Part shown: positions 17,635 through 27,986 of the stretch, in pieces
Numbering within the stretch: the stretch's first letter is position 1
How the letters are laid out: each line of letters starts with the position of its first letter
NCBI GenBank assembly: GCA_001839685.1
Contig: MLAK01000595.1
Span: forward strand, 1-64,000
Length of the DNA stretch: 64,000 nucleotides
Source: Tritrichomonas foetus
Lineage: Eukaryota > Parabasalia > Tritrichomonadida > Tritrichomonadidae
Reading direction: 5' to 3'
Program-made: the position numbers and the translations under genes
The notes under the pieces: model-generated
Databases searched by the model: none
What the model was told of the DNA's origin: nothing
What the model saw: the letters and a program-made list of their open reading frames with translations, nothing else

Positions 17635-18973
17635 GAGATTTTGTTGAGAACTTCATGAACGATAGACTTATCAAAAAATCTCGGTCGGCCAAAAAATCAT
17701 TCAAAAAAATTAATTGAATTTATATGACTTTAGATTGTGCAAAAATGAGTGATATACGTCTTATATGTTCAAGAATATTATCACAACATGATTACGAACT
17801 TAATGTTAAGCTATTTGTTCTTTTGAGGATGAAAATTTCATGGAAATCAAATTTTTGAATATAAAAATAGATTGATGGTAAATAAAATAATTGATAAATC
17901 AATTGTTTCCATTTTGATAATAGCAACCTATAAAATTTTATAACATGTTTCTACAATAATTTCAAAATGAAATACGAATAACTCATAAGTTTGTTGACAG
18001 TTATAGCGATTGAATAATGTCAAATTACCAAATTTTCAAAATTATTTATAGATTCACACCGTCAATTGTTCAATTTGTAACCACTGACATGATTTTTTTT
18101 GCCTTTTTTAGACAATTAAACACATTATCAATTCTATCACCTATGCGGCATGTGGGGTCATATATCTATAACAATTGTTTGATTTTACAAGATGAGAAAA
18201 CATAACAATTTTTTCAACATTTCTAATGACCAAATAATTATTCAATATGCCTATTTACAAATGATTACTTGTAAATTATTTGAAGTTTCAAACTTTTTCT
18301 ATGAAATTGTTAACCAAAGAATCTATCGTTCGGTTGGTGAAGGGTTTTTGGCAAACCAACCAAATGGGTTAACATTTTGAGAGGTTCAGCCTTCTCTATC
18401 GTTTGGTATACCAATTGGAATTTTGGAACTTTTTATGGTTAACCAGTTATTTTGACAAAGACCAATTAATGATTCAAATGTAATATTGTGCGCTTTAATT
18501 CAATCTAATCAAAAATTTTATGATGTTTTATCTTGATAACACTTCATTTCGAGCCTTCATTCTGTAAATTTTTGTGACAGCACAAAGTATCAGAGAGAGA
18601 TATTCGACCCAGGAAATTAATGAATGACCGATTGAGGAATACCGCTAGATTATTTCATAATAATTATTTTGAAAAGTTCAATGGCCAGATTTTGTTAAAA
18701 TCTCGCCAAATAACATCAGAAAATAAAAAACTTTATTGTACAAAATATGTATAAGATCCTACTTTTTCATAACATTTCAAATTTTTGATATGATACTTAA
18801 ATTATTTGATAAATTATTTAATCAAAAAGTTCTAATTCTTTTCACCATTTGAATAAGAATGTTGAATAAATATGATTTTTGAAGGGAAACGTTTCAATTT
18901 ATTCAAAAACTACAGTAATTTCAACTTTCTTTCAAAAAGCGAGATAATCTAAATCTCAAATTACTTTATCAAC
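17635..18973. other. 1.3-kb intergenic stretch between divergent genes
   Basis: This is the upstream region shared by the karyopherin gene (minus strand) and the NT-C2 gene (plus strand). It contains no supported gene. A TCGGTCGGCC block followed by an A-run lies at 17681-17696, about 50 bases before the karyopherin ATG. A group of GGTTAACC-type palindromes lies at 18308-18444. Confidence 0.55.
18308..18444. repeat. nested inverted repeats and GGTTAACC/TTGGTATACCAA palindromes
   Basis: TGTTAACC (18308-18315) pairs with GGTTAACA (18367-18374) and encloses GGTTGGT (18332-18338) pairing with ACCAACC (18355-18361). Close by are the perfect palindromes TTGGTATACCAA (18403-18414) and GGTTAACC (18437-18444). 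The motif TCTATCGTT(C/T)GGT occurs twice, about 72 bases apart. The two arms and the direct repeat suggest a duplicated, then inverted, small module. It might be a structured RNA, a protein-binding array or a small palindromic element. Confidence 0.5.
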
Positions 18974-20338
18974 ATGTCTCGTCAGGACTCCGTTATTGTT
19001 ACAATGAAAATCACAACCTTAACAATCACTCGCAGTACATCCGGTTCAATTTCACTCTCATGGTCGCGTCATAAAAAAGGGGGAAAAACATCAACCAAAA
19101 AGATTGGAGAAAACGATCTCTCTTTTGACTTCGATGCAGTTTTCCCAATGGAATGCAATTTCAAGCGAAGGAAAGACAAATGGGCCGATAAAATCGTCAC
19201 AATCGAACTTCATTATAATGGAAAACGACAACATAAGTGGCCAGTTAATTTGAGCGAACTTTTTTCATCAGACATAATTGCAACAACCTTAAAATGTGAA
19301 AACGCTTCTCTTGGAAGCATCTCAGTCGAAATTATTTTATCACTCGGTGCAGATACAGAAAAATCCCCTCAAAAAGCTGGAAATCCCAGAAAAAGTGGAA
19401 TTCCAAAACCATCAAGCGCTGCTCCAGTCGCCATTCCGCGAAAGCCGAAAATTGGAAATGATGGAAAGCGTGGATTATCTCCATCGAAAGCGACGCATGG
19501 TCAAAAGTACAGAAGTATTGCTGTAAATGATTATCATGTTGAAGAAGCCATGCCATCTTCTGATTTGACAGCTTTAATTAATTCTCACAATTCAACAAAT
19601 AACGTACTCCCTGGTATTCGCACAAATCATAGGAGAACAGCTTCAACTCACATCCAGAACAGTATTGCTGCACAACTTTTTGATGAAGAGAACCTCCAAA
19701 TGAAAGCAAAAATTGACGAGTTTACAAAAAGAATGAGAGAAGATGGTCCGAAATACCAAAATGGCGTTCCCCGTTACGGAATTAAAATTATTGATTACTT
19801 TTCTGAACAGCCTAGAGGAACCTCTTTTATTAATCCACTTTCGAATATTTGCGTTAGTTTGTGCGCTTATGCACAAACAAGCTTGGAAGCTTGTCTCTAC
19901 TCATTTATGTCGCTTACTTGTATTTATGCCGGCTTGAAGAATTACGGCTGGGATTCGATGGCAAGAAACTATGATATCAAAGATAAAGTTGACTCTCTTT
20001 TTAAAGATCTTATTGGACAATTAAATAATTTATACAAAAATGAGTTGGCCAAAAATGATGATGGTATCAATGAAAAGTTATTGGATCTTTTTGAAGAAAT
20101 TCTAAATGGAGATGAGTTTGGTGAATTCTTGGTGAAATTAATTTTATTGACATTGTTTTCAAGTCTGCCACCAAAAATTGCTAAAATGCGAATTAAAGCA
20201 ACTGGAGTCGAAAAAATGACATTCTTTGACGAGTCTTTGATGGATGTTGAGGATGAAGAAGATAAGTTGATTGATGATCAAAAGGCAATGAATGATGCGT
20301 TAGAGCATATAGAAGATGTTCCCTATCCAGATGTTTAA
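18974..20338 (+). CDS. NT-C2 domain protein
   Basis: A 454-residue protein. Residues 1-120 match the NT-C2 pattern: 'VTMKITTLTITRSTSGSISLSWSRHKKG' strands, an Asp-Phe-Asp-Ala-Val-Phe strand, 'TIELHYNGKRQHKWPVNLSELF' and a final beta strand. A basic, Pro/Ser-rich linker follows (about 125-175, many PRK and KPS motifs). The C-terminal half is helical, with a hydrophobic core (about 290-390) and an acidic end 'MDVEDEEDKLIDDQ'. The class is thought to recruit membrane-traffic or cytoskeletal partners. It is a paralogue in layout of the gene at 1386. It has no membrane span or signal peptide. The function of the helical part is unknown. Confidence 0.8.
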   Translation: MSRQDSVIVTMKITTLTITRSTSGSISLSWSRHKKGGKTSTKKIGENDLSFDFDAVFPMECNFKRRKDKWADKIVTIELHYNGKRQHKWPVNLSELFSSDIIATTLKCENASLGSISVEIILSLGADTEKSPQKAGNPRKSGIPKPSSAAPVAIPRKPKIGNDGKRGLSPSKATHGQKYRSIAVNDYHVEEAMPSSDLTALINSHNSTNNVLPGIRTNHRRTASTHIQNSIAAQLFDEENLQMKAKIDEFTKRMREDGPKYQNGVPRYGIKIIDYFSEQPRGTSFINPLSNICVSLCAYAQTSLEACLYSFMSLTCIYAGLKNYGWDSMARNYDIKDKVDSLFKDLIGQLNNLYKNELAKNDDGINEKLLDLFEEILNGDEFGEFLVKLILLTLFSSLPPKIAKMRIKATGVEKMTFFDESLMDVEDEEDKLIDDQKAMNDALEHIEDVPYPDV

Positions 20339-20622
20339 ATTCATACAAATTTCTATATACATTTTTTTTATTTAAATAAAAGATATTATGGTAGCAATTT
20401 TACTTTATGTAGATTTGATATTCATTCTTTTGGTTATTTTCAATGAGAATCATTTCTTTATACATCTTCTAGGATTGATCAAAGTATATATAAATTGATA
20501 TTATAAATTAAAATATAATTTTATTAAAAACAATTTGAAGCCTTAAATAAACATCAATAATATTATATAACTGCTTCAATGAACAGTTCTTTGAGGCTTT
20601 CTCTGATGAATAAAAAGAAGAA

Positions 20623-23600
20623 TTACTCAGAAATCATATTCGATGAAACATTAGCGGCTTCGATAACAATAGAATCTGTGATTCGAAAAGTTTGGAAGAT
20701 CAAACCCGATAAATTTGTCACTTCCACAACTTGTTTAGTGAAAAACAAGTCACCTTTTTCAACCCCTGCTGCGAAAATCAACAAGTTATCATAAACAGTT
20801 CCGACAACTCGGCTTTTTGCCATAGGACTCTTGGCTGTATCAATCAATTGAATTGGGCCACCTAAATCAACTGCAACTTGTGCCCTTGAAAGCAATTTTG
20901 AACTCTGTTTGATAAATCCAAACAAAATTTGAATTGCTTCTTGTGGTTTTTTAGTGGGCATTGAAAGAATACTGATGAAAAGGACTAAACGTTGATGTCT
21001 TGAATCTATTTTTATAATTCCTTCAATTCCTTCAATAATTTCAATGTATTTTGGAAGATCTTTTTGTGGAATTCGATCAATAATGATTAAAACAACTTGT
21101 GAAGTATTCAAATTAGCTTTGGGTTTGAGTTTTTCGGCATTTGAATTCAATTCTTGTGTTACTCTTCGTTTTTGATTCACTAAAATATTCGTCGATTCGT
21201 CTTTTATAAAGAGTTCATTTGGATTATTAAATTGCATTGAGAATTCTGATCCTTCATATAGAGAAAAGAAAATTGGCTTTGACATTTTCTTTTCAAAGAA
21301 TTCATCCAAAGAGACGCCTTCGTGAAGTTTTGCTCTATTCTTAAGAAATAGAGCAAATGTCTCCATATTATTTAATTTATTTTTTTGAAGAACTTTGTTG
21401 ACATTCCCTACTGTTGAAACAATTTCATCATTTTCATCAAAGAAAATTGCGCAAAAGAAATCAAATGTTGATGGTGGTGTTTGTAAATCTTTTGAGAATT
21501 TCTTAACTTTATCTTTTGATGCAGATTGACCGTTATACAGTTGAGACAAAACAGGATTCGTTTGTGCAGATCTCAATGGAATGAAATAGAAAATTAAACG
21601 AATAGTCATCATTAAATGAATATACTTCACCGAACTCCAAGCAAACAAATAAAAGAAAATTGCACCAAAAATTAAAGAAATAACAGATGTTACAATACAA
21701 TCAATTTCATCTAATTTTGTATAATACTCATACTCAAAAGGTTTAACATTAACGATTTGATCAAACATTCGATGAATACACAGTGCTTCATCCCCGTAAA
21801 TCCCATTTATGATGGATGCATTGAAATGGGTAAGTTTACTTGAATTGGTTTGTGTTAAATATTCAATTATAGCAAAGCAATAATATATAAATCTCATCGA
21901 TGAATCAATTGGTGGTAATTCAGGAAGTGCATCAACAAAAATAGAAACATTTTTATTTCGGGATGCTTCATAAGTAAATGTTGCAGGACCAATCGCATAA
22001 CAAAGCATGCCAAGAATGAAATAAAGAATTGGATGAATTAAAGCACTTGTGTGAATAGTTGGGATATGATGCTCTTTAAATAGCAAAACCCTGTTAAATT
22101 GATTTGCAATAAGTTTTAGTGCAGGTGGTTGAATGGTTCGTACAATAGAAAAGATATTTTGAATATAACTCTTATATAAGAAATTTAAAGCAAGTCCACC
22201 ACATGCTGCAAAAACTATATCGAAAACTAAAAGGCCGATAAACCAACCAATATTCCTAGAAAGTGTTCCTTTAGCATACTCAATGATATACTCGATTAGA
22301 TACTGATAAATTTGTTTTCCAATATCATCAAGTGCTGAAATTATTTGGTTTAAATTTTCTTCATCAAAATTTTGAGCATCAATTGAACGACATTGAAACA
22401 TCATAATTGCATTTCGATGATAATCAAGAAACAATGAATTAAATGTTGCTTCTTCATTTTCAATGCCATATGCATAAAATTTAGGTAGTTTTATTGTTCG
22501 ATTAAACCTTTCTAAATAAAATTTAAATGCAGAAGTTGTTGATTCGGCAATATCCAAATGTGAAATTGAAAACCAAAAGAAAGGGTTATCCAAAAGATCT
22601 GGTGGTTCTTGATCCTCCCAAAGATACTCATTAGTGATATTATCATACATTCCTGATTGAATGGCAGTCACTAAAACAAAATCATATTGAAAAAATGATA
22701 AACCTTGTCTAAAATTCACTATTTGAAAAAGCATTTTTTGAACCGAGTAATAATGATATTTTTCAATTGGTAAAATATTTCTAATATACAGATGAACAAA
22801 ATATAAAGAAAAGAAAACAATTCCCAGAATAAAATTAACCAAAATAATCGAAAATATTTCAGCACGAAAGAAAGTCACACGTTGTGGAAGTAATTCTTGC
22901 TTAATTGAAAAAGAATTAGAAAGAGTTTTAATATAATTATCATTTGAAGAAAAAACATTAGAATGTCTTTGAGCACGATCATGATGTTCCATAAATGAAA
23001 GGAAATTGAATTCTTTCAATTCGGGTTCTTCTAGAATATTTTCTTTCGACGATGGAAATGCAGTTTCAAAGCCTTGATAAAGATTCGAAGCTATACTTTT
23101 AATTCCATTTGTTGCAAAATGTACACCTTTTTGATAATATTTTGCAGCTTCTAAGAATTCATGATTAAAATCGGCTTCAAAAATAGAACGTTCATACATT
23201 ACAGAAGCCGAGAAAGGAAACATTGATTCAAGATTGAGTAAATCCTCATGACTTGATTGACAATTAAAAGCAATATTTTCTGCGATTTTCTTGAATTTCT
23301 TGAATGATGTAATAGTTGCAGAACTAGTCCAGAAGTCTTTATGTGCTTGAACCATAATCAACATGGACCAACGATATTGTTCTAGATATCGCATAATGAT
23401 TGGTGACATGTTTTCAGCACATTGCATGTAACAGTAAACATTTTGGAATAACAATAATTCGGGGATTAAATGATATTGTTCAATGCTCAACATATGTAGA
23501 AAGAATTTATAAGACATTGGATCAGAGCCCCAAACAGTGCCATACAGAAAAACCAGAAATGATAGAATCCAACGACTGTTTGGATATCGATCAATACAAT

Positions 23601-24735
23601 ATTTAATAAAAGGCAAACTCGAAATTGCTGAATTTCCTGACGCAAATCCACACTTAATAACCATTTTTATTTGATTTTCAGATGTTAATGAACTTAATCC
23701 AACTTTGATTGATTCAACCGTCAAATTTTCAACATCATCAAGTTGATTTAGAATTTGTTCGTGAGATTTTCGGTGATTTTCATTAATTATGTGAACAATA
23801 ACAAAGAAAACAGCACCGATAACAGCTACACTTGATATTGGGGCTGTTCCGATTGAATCTTTAATAAAGTTTGATGCAATTGCCAATAACCCATAAAAAG
23901 CAACTGTTAAATACTTAGCACCATACAAATCATTCATCATAAAATAATGAAATGGTTGAATATTTATTGTATAGATACCAAAAATCACAGCAATTATAAT
24001 TTCAATTGAATATAAAATAATTCGAATATTTATATTTTGGATTCTTTGGGTATGATACCCAACATTCTCGAAAAAAAAGATCAAAAATGGACTAAATGAA
24101 GTATATCCATGAAACCATTCAACGTACAGTGTGTTCGGTCGAATGAGTGAATTTGATTCAATGTAATTCATGAAAGTGAAGAAACAAAAATAGAAAATAA
24201 AGAAAACCATATAAATTAACGATAAAATTGACCTTTCTCGGTCCTTTCCAAAATGATTTGAAATGTCATGAATGCAATAGCCAGCCATAGAGCACGAAAA
24301 GTGGCAAAAAACCAAATGTATGGGATACATTAGAAAATAATGTAATCGTCGAATGGAATGCGGACAGGCAACACAAATTATAAACATGACAATAAATAAA
24401 GCAATAAAAACGCAGAATATCAAAATGATTGTATTCGTATCAACAAAGTCGGGTGAAAGAGCGCCCATAACGAGGGAGTTGCTCCAGATTCGATCTGATA
24501 ATGTGGATTGGCCCTCACCGTCATACAAAAGCCGGAAGTAGCCGAGAATGGGCTGGACGAGTGGAAAGACGGAAAAAATGGCGTCCAAGACGGCGGTTAG
24601 TAATGACCAGGCGTAATTGCAGAAGCAGACGTTTCGATAAACTGAAGCGAAAATGTAAAAGCGCCACTTCATTCCGAGCTTTCGTGAGCGATAGCCACCA
24701 TTTTTGATTTGATCGACGGTGACTTCGCTCTTCAT
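20623..24735 (-). CDS. polytopic adenylate/guanylate-cyclase-like protein with a degenerate catalytic domain
   Basis: A 1370-residue protein with the layout of the large trichomonad cyclase family: about ten N-terminal membrane spans (residues 60-340), a helical cytosolic region, a second set of spans (about 640-660, 845-870, 920-940, 1040-1065), then a PAS-like region and a C-terminal class III cyclase-like domain (about 1205-1340). The fold is recognisable from 'VVLIIIDR' at the start and 'AVDLGGPIQ...VVGTVYDNLL' at the end. The second metal-binding Gly-Asp expected after 'IKI' is missing, and the Asn-x3-Arg motif near the end reads NLLIF. It is therefore probably not a working cyclase by itself; it may be a regulator or dimer partner. 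Confidence 0.85.
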   Translation of the reverse strand: MKSEVTVDQIKNGGYRSRKLGMKWRFYIFASVYRNVCFCNYAWSLLTAVLDAIFSVFPLVQPILGYFRLLYDGEGQSTLSDRIWSNSLVMGALSPDFVDTNTIILIFCVFIALFIVMFIICVACPHSIRRLHYFLMYPIHLVFCHFSCSMAGYCIHDISNHFGKDRERSILSLIYMVFFIFYFCFFTFMNYIESNSLIRPNTLYVEWFHGYTSFSPFLIFFFENVGYHTQRIQNINIRIILYSIEIIIAVIFGIYTINIQPFHYFMMNDLYGAKYLTVAFYGLLAIASNFIKDSIGTAPISSVAVIGAVFFVIVHIINENHRKSHEQILNQLDDVENLTVESIKVGLSSLTSENQIKMVIKCGFASGNSAISSLPFIKYCIDRYPNSRWILSFLVFLYGTVWGSDPMSYKFFLHMLSIEQYHLIPELLLFQNVYCYMQCAENMSPIIMRYLEQYRWSMLIMVQAHKDFWTSSATITSFKKFKKIAENIAFNCQSSHEDLLNLESMFPFSASVMYERSIFEADFNHEFLEAAKYYQKGVHFATNGIKSIASNLYQGFETAFPSSKENILEEPELKEFNFLSFMEHHDRAQRHSNVFSSNDNYIKTLSNSFSIKQELLPQRVTFFRAEIFSIILVNFILGIVFFSLYFVHLYIRNILPIEKYHYYSVQKMLFQIVNFRQGLSFFQYDFVLVTAIQSGMYDNITNEYLWEDQEPPDLLDNPFFWFSISHLDIAESTTSAFKFYLERFNRTIKLPKFYAYGIENEEATFNSLFLDYHRNAIMMFQCRSIDAQNFDEENLNQIISALDDIGKQIYQYLIEYIIEYAKGTLSRNIGWFIGLLVFDIVFAACGGLALNFLYKSYIQNIFSIVRTIQPPALKLIANQFNRVLLFKEHHIPTIHTSALIHPILYFILGMLCYAIGPATFTYEASRNKNVSIFVDALPELPPIDSSMRFIYYCFAIIEYLTQTNSSKLTHFNASIINGIYGDEALCIHRMFDQIVNVKPFEYEYYTKLDEIDCIVTSVISLIFGAIFFYLFAWSSVKYIHLMMTIRLIFYFIPLRSAQTNPVLSQLYNGQSASKDKVKKFSKDLQTPPSTFDFFCAIFFDENDEIVSTVGNVNKVLQKNKLNNMETFALFLKNRAKLHEGVSLDEFFEKKMSKPIFFSLYEGSEFSMQFNNPNELFIKDESTNILVNQKRRVTQELNSNAEKLKPKANLNTSQVVLIIIDRIPQKDLPKYIEIIEGIEGIIKIDSRHQRLVLFISILSMPTKKPQEAIQILFGFIKQSSKLLSRAQVAVDLGGPIQLIDTAKSPMAKSRVVGTVYDNLLIFAAGVEKGDLFFTKQVVEVTNLSGLIFQTFRITDSIVIEAANVSSNMISE

Positions 24736-24941
24736 TGATTATTTTCGATTATTTTTTATTTACAAAAAATATGGTTATATTTAATTTATCAAAACGTATG
24801 GTTATATTTAATGTAAACTTCATAGAAAAATATCGATAATGATTGAAAAATTTCCATTTCTGAAAATGACCAGATTTTGATTCAAATTTGTCCCAAAAAT
24901 TGCCAAAAGGTGATAATATTTTCTTTTTCTTGAAAGTCACA

Positions 24942-25940
24942 ATGTTGAATGATCTTGTGCTCGATCCGAATGATTTTGAAACGGAAAAAATATAAGGCTC
25001 AGGAAATTTTGGAGATGTTGAGCTTGTCAGACTTAAAACTGATCATTCTATCAAATATGCAGTGAAAACAATTTCTGAAGAACAACAAGATAACGAAAGT
25101 CAAAAAATGTTCATTCGTGAAGTTCTCACTCTTGTCACAATTTCACATCCTGCTGTTCTCAAATTAACGGGATTCACCATTCCAACGAAAGATGATAAAT
25201 CATTTTATTTATTCACAGAATTCATGCCAAACGGAACGTTAAAAGATGTGAAAGAAATTGAACAAAATGGAATTGAAACTCCATTCACACCAACAAAAAA
25301 AACTATTTGTGCGATTGGAGTTGCAGCTGGAATGAAATTGATTCATCATCAAAAAATAATTCATCGAGATTTAAAACCAGAAAATATTTTTTTCGATGAA
25401 AATTTTTATCCAAAAATAGCGGATTTTAATTTGGCAAGATTTGATGCAAGTCAAAATTTAACAGGAAATTTAGGAACACCTTATTTTATGGCTCCTGAAA
25501 TGTTTGGTGATGATGAAAAGAAAATAGGTAGAGCTATTGATGTTTACGCTTTTGCTATTGTCCTTCTTTCAATTTTTGATGCAAAATATAAATTTATAGG
25601 AAAGCCACCTAGAAGTATTCCACAATTGGCCTCATATATAATATCAGGGAAAAGGTTTATTATTCCTGGAAATTGTCCCAAAGCTTATGAAAAATTGATT
25701 AATGATTGTTGGCAAAATGATGTAAATCAAAGACCGACATTTGAGCAGATTCATAAAAGGATTACAAAAGAACATTTAAACAGCTTTATACTTAAAGGTG
25801 CAGATGAAAAGGAAATCCATGCTTATATTAAATATTTAAATAAATGGGAAAATGAAGTTTATAATGATATAGAAATAGAAGAGGAAGAAGAAGAAGAAGA
25901 AGAGGAAGAGACACGAGAATTCGATTTCGACACAAAATAA
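24942..25940 (+). pseudogene. protein kinase (TKL/NEK-like) interrupted by TAA in the glycine loop
   Basis: A frame from ATG 24942 encodes about 332 codons of a protein kinase but has TAA at 24993-24995, between 'FETEKI' and 'GSGNFGDV'. The glycine loop and the following 'YAVKTIS' lysine are intact around it. The rest is a full kinase domain: 'HRDLKPEN' (catalytic Asp at codon 143), 'GTPYFMAPEMFG', 'DVYAFAIVLL' and 'CWQNDVNQRPTF'. The metal-binding DFG reads DFN (codons 161-163). A run of about 15 Glu ends the protein. No ATG lies between the stop and the glycine loop, so translation that starts after the stop loses the ATP site. Removing the three bases would restore the usual spacing. It may be a pseudogene, a readthrough gene or an error. 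Confidence 0.75.
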
Positions 25941-26420
25941 TTTTTCCAACAGATTTGTGAAATTTACTCTTTATTTTTTTGTTTTTCCGTCACTGTGTTT
26001 TTTTCATGTGATATATTACATGAAAAAAAGAATGAAATCATTTCCTTTCCTTAGAATATATATATATTTTGAAATGTATAGAAAATTTATATGACTGCAA
26101 TGTGTTTCAACTCCTGTATACTTTGGAATTTAGCATGGAAGAGCATGCCATGTTATTCTATATCAAATTCTGATGTTAGTTATCAAACCTATTTCATATA
26201 TAATATATTTGTTCTGGTGCAATAAACACTTGTCTATGCCATTAATGAAAGTTATGAAGTGGATTTCTCGAAGACAGATTTTTCCACCATGAAGAGAGTA
26301 GAGTACTTATATTTTAACAATTTTTTTTTATTTTATTTTTGTTTAAAAAAGGAGAATGAAAATGGATGATATATTATTCATGTTTATATATATAAATAAA
26401 AAGATATTGACTTATGAGAT
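25941..26420. other. intergenic stretch downstream of the kinase gene
   Basis: Convergent 3' space. It holds the perfect hairpin described separately and short TA-rich simple sequence (about 26056-26071 and 26386-26399). No gene was seen. Confidence 0.55.
25998..26029. other. perfect 12-bp hairpin downstream of the kinase gene
   Basis: TTTTTTTCATGT and ACATGAAAAAAA are exact inverted copies separated by the 8-base loop GATATATT. The hairpin lies 57 bases after the kinase stop codon. It could form in the 3' part of the transcript or be a cruciform in the DNA. A role in 3' end formation is only a guess. Confidence 0.5.
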
Positions 26421-27986
26421 CTAGAGATGCTGTGTTTTAAGTCGTTGATGTACATTATAAATAAAGTCTTTAATTTTTGATTTTTCTATTTTTTCCCATT
26501 TTAATTCAGTTGAAATGGCGTGGACTCGATTAGTAGGAACTGAACTAAGCATAATAGCTTCATCAACTACATCATAAGGTAAAAACCAAAAATTACATAA
26601 TGAATTCTTTTTAAATTCGTTTTCTTTTTCTTCATGAATACTATTATCATAATCATCTTCATCAAATTTTTCCTCATCATATAGTTCGAGACTTCCTATG
26701 TTTAAGGTTTTCTGAAAAGCTATTCCAAGGTTTTGAAAAGGTAAGCCAACATAATCTATTAATGTTGCAGATTTGTTTGGTTCCCATTCATACATTAGTG
26801 TTGTTGTCATCCCATTTGAACTTGAATAAACAATATTTTCTAAGTTGTTTAAAGGGGATTGTACTAACGAATAAAAATTTGATATATTGCAGTATCTTTC
26901 ATCGACACATTTTAAAATTGTTGCCGATTTTTTCGATTTTCGTAAATCTTTTTTAACCGAAGGACATTTGGTAATATTATGTTTCTTTTGCATGCATTTA
27001 AATAAAGGCCCACGCCAGCTCCATGGATCATTTGGTCTTGTACATAAGGCTGCATTCTCTTGAAAAGAAACGGAACCATCATAAAATCCAATGGTATTAC
27101 CTCCTGCTTTTTTAACAACAAAGCCACCAACAGATCTTTTGACAATTGGTAGGTTGTTCTTTCCAATTAATGTTACATGATCATCAGAATATCCATATAC
27201 TGTAAATGTTAATGGATTTCCTGTCACAGCACTTGCAGGATATTTTGGTTGATAATATTCTGCAGAGGGAAGCTCAGAATTAAATAATGAATGTCCACAT
27301 GATGATGCATTAACGAATGATGGACATGGTTGATTGTTTCTGCATGAAAATGAATCCGAAACGAATGAATCATCACATGGTATCCATAATTCTGTAATTG
27401 GCTGAGGTATGCTCAGTAAAATTGGTTTTCCAGCTTGATATAATAGTGATTTAATGTCGAATGTTGTTAGAGCATATTTCGATGATACAATATCAAAAAA
27501 GAAGTGATTGTTATTTTTTATTGCTTCTGAGCAATTTCGGGTTTTACACTTTGATAAAGGAAAAGGCATGGATTTCATTTTAGGGCATTTTTCAATGATA
27601 GAGATAAATGAAGAAGCAATTGATGGAAATTTATCTTCGCAAAATTCCTTGAGTTGAGAAACAATTCCATCGGGTGAAAAGCCAACAAATTGGTCTTGTT
27701 TCAAATAATTTTTTTTAATGAATTCTTTTTTGAAGGAAAATTCCAAAAAGTCGACAATTGAATTTTGCCATGATGTTGATTCTGAGTGTAAAAGTGAATC
27801 GTAAGTGGTATTAACAAAATAATTTAATGGAAGTGATTCCTCAGAAAGGAATATAAATGAATTGTCTTTTTTAATACTTATGACATTGTTGACATGGGTC
27901 AAGTGAAGGGCCAGAAGCATAAATACTAAAGATACAATGACCATAAACGAATAAATGCACCATAGATGGGTATTTTTATTAATCAT
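26421..27986 (-). CDS. membrane-anchored papain-like (C1) protein, probably catalytically inactive
   Basis: A 521-residue protein. One hydrophobic segment (about 10-31) near the N-terminus with no cleavage-like tail suggests a type II signal anchor. The rest has the C1 papain order: a Trp-containing motif 'ESTSWQNSIVDFLE' (72-73) where C1 peptidases have CGSCW, 'IKSLLYQAGKPILLSI' (178-193), His270 in 'SDDHVTLIG', then 'VGGFVVKKAGG' where NSWG is expected. So the nucleophile Cys appears replaced by Ser72 and the Asn of the triad is lost, while His is kept. Many Cys and N-glycosylation sites fit a lumenal or surface protein. The family assignment rests on motif order and is moderately sure. Confidence 0.65.
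   Translation of the reverse strand: MINKNTHLWCIYSFMVIVSLVFMLLALHLTHVNNVISIKKDNSFIFLSEESLPLNYFVNTTYDSLLHSESTSWQNSIVDFLEFSFKKEFIKKNYLKQDQFVGFSPDGIVSQLKEFCEDKFPSIASSFISIIEKCPKMKSMPFPLSKCKTRNCSEAIKNNNHFFFDIVSSKYALTTFDIKSLLYQAGKPILLSIPQPITELWIPCDDSFVSDSFSCRNNQPCPSFVNASSCGHSLFNSELPSAEYYQPKYPASAVTGNPLTFTVYGYSDDHVTLIGKNNLPIVKRSVGGFVVKKAGGNTIGFYDGSVSFQENAALCTRPNDPWSWRGPLFKCMQKKHNITKCPSVKKDLRKSKKSATILKCVDERYCNISNFYSLVQSPLNNLENIVYSSSNGMTTTLMYEWEPNKSATLIDYVGLPFQNLGIAFQKTLNIGSLELYDEEKFDEDDYDNSIHEEKENEFKKNSLCNFWFLPYDVVDEAIMLSSVPTNRVHAISTELKWEKIEKSKIKDFIYNVHQRLKTQHL

Noticed and set aside
18192..18380. Small frame over the palindromic cluster as a gene
   Set aside because: It overlaps the inverted repeats, is Asn/Phe/Ile-rich and has no motif; likely chance.
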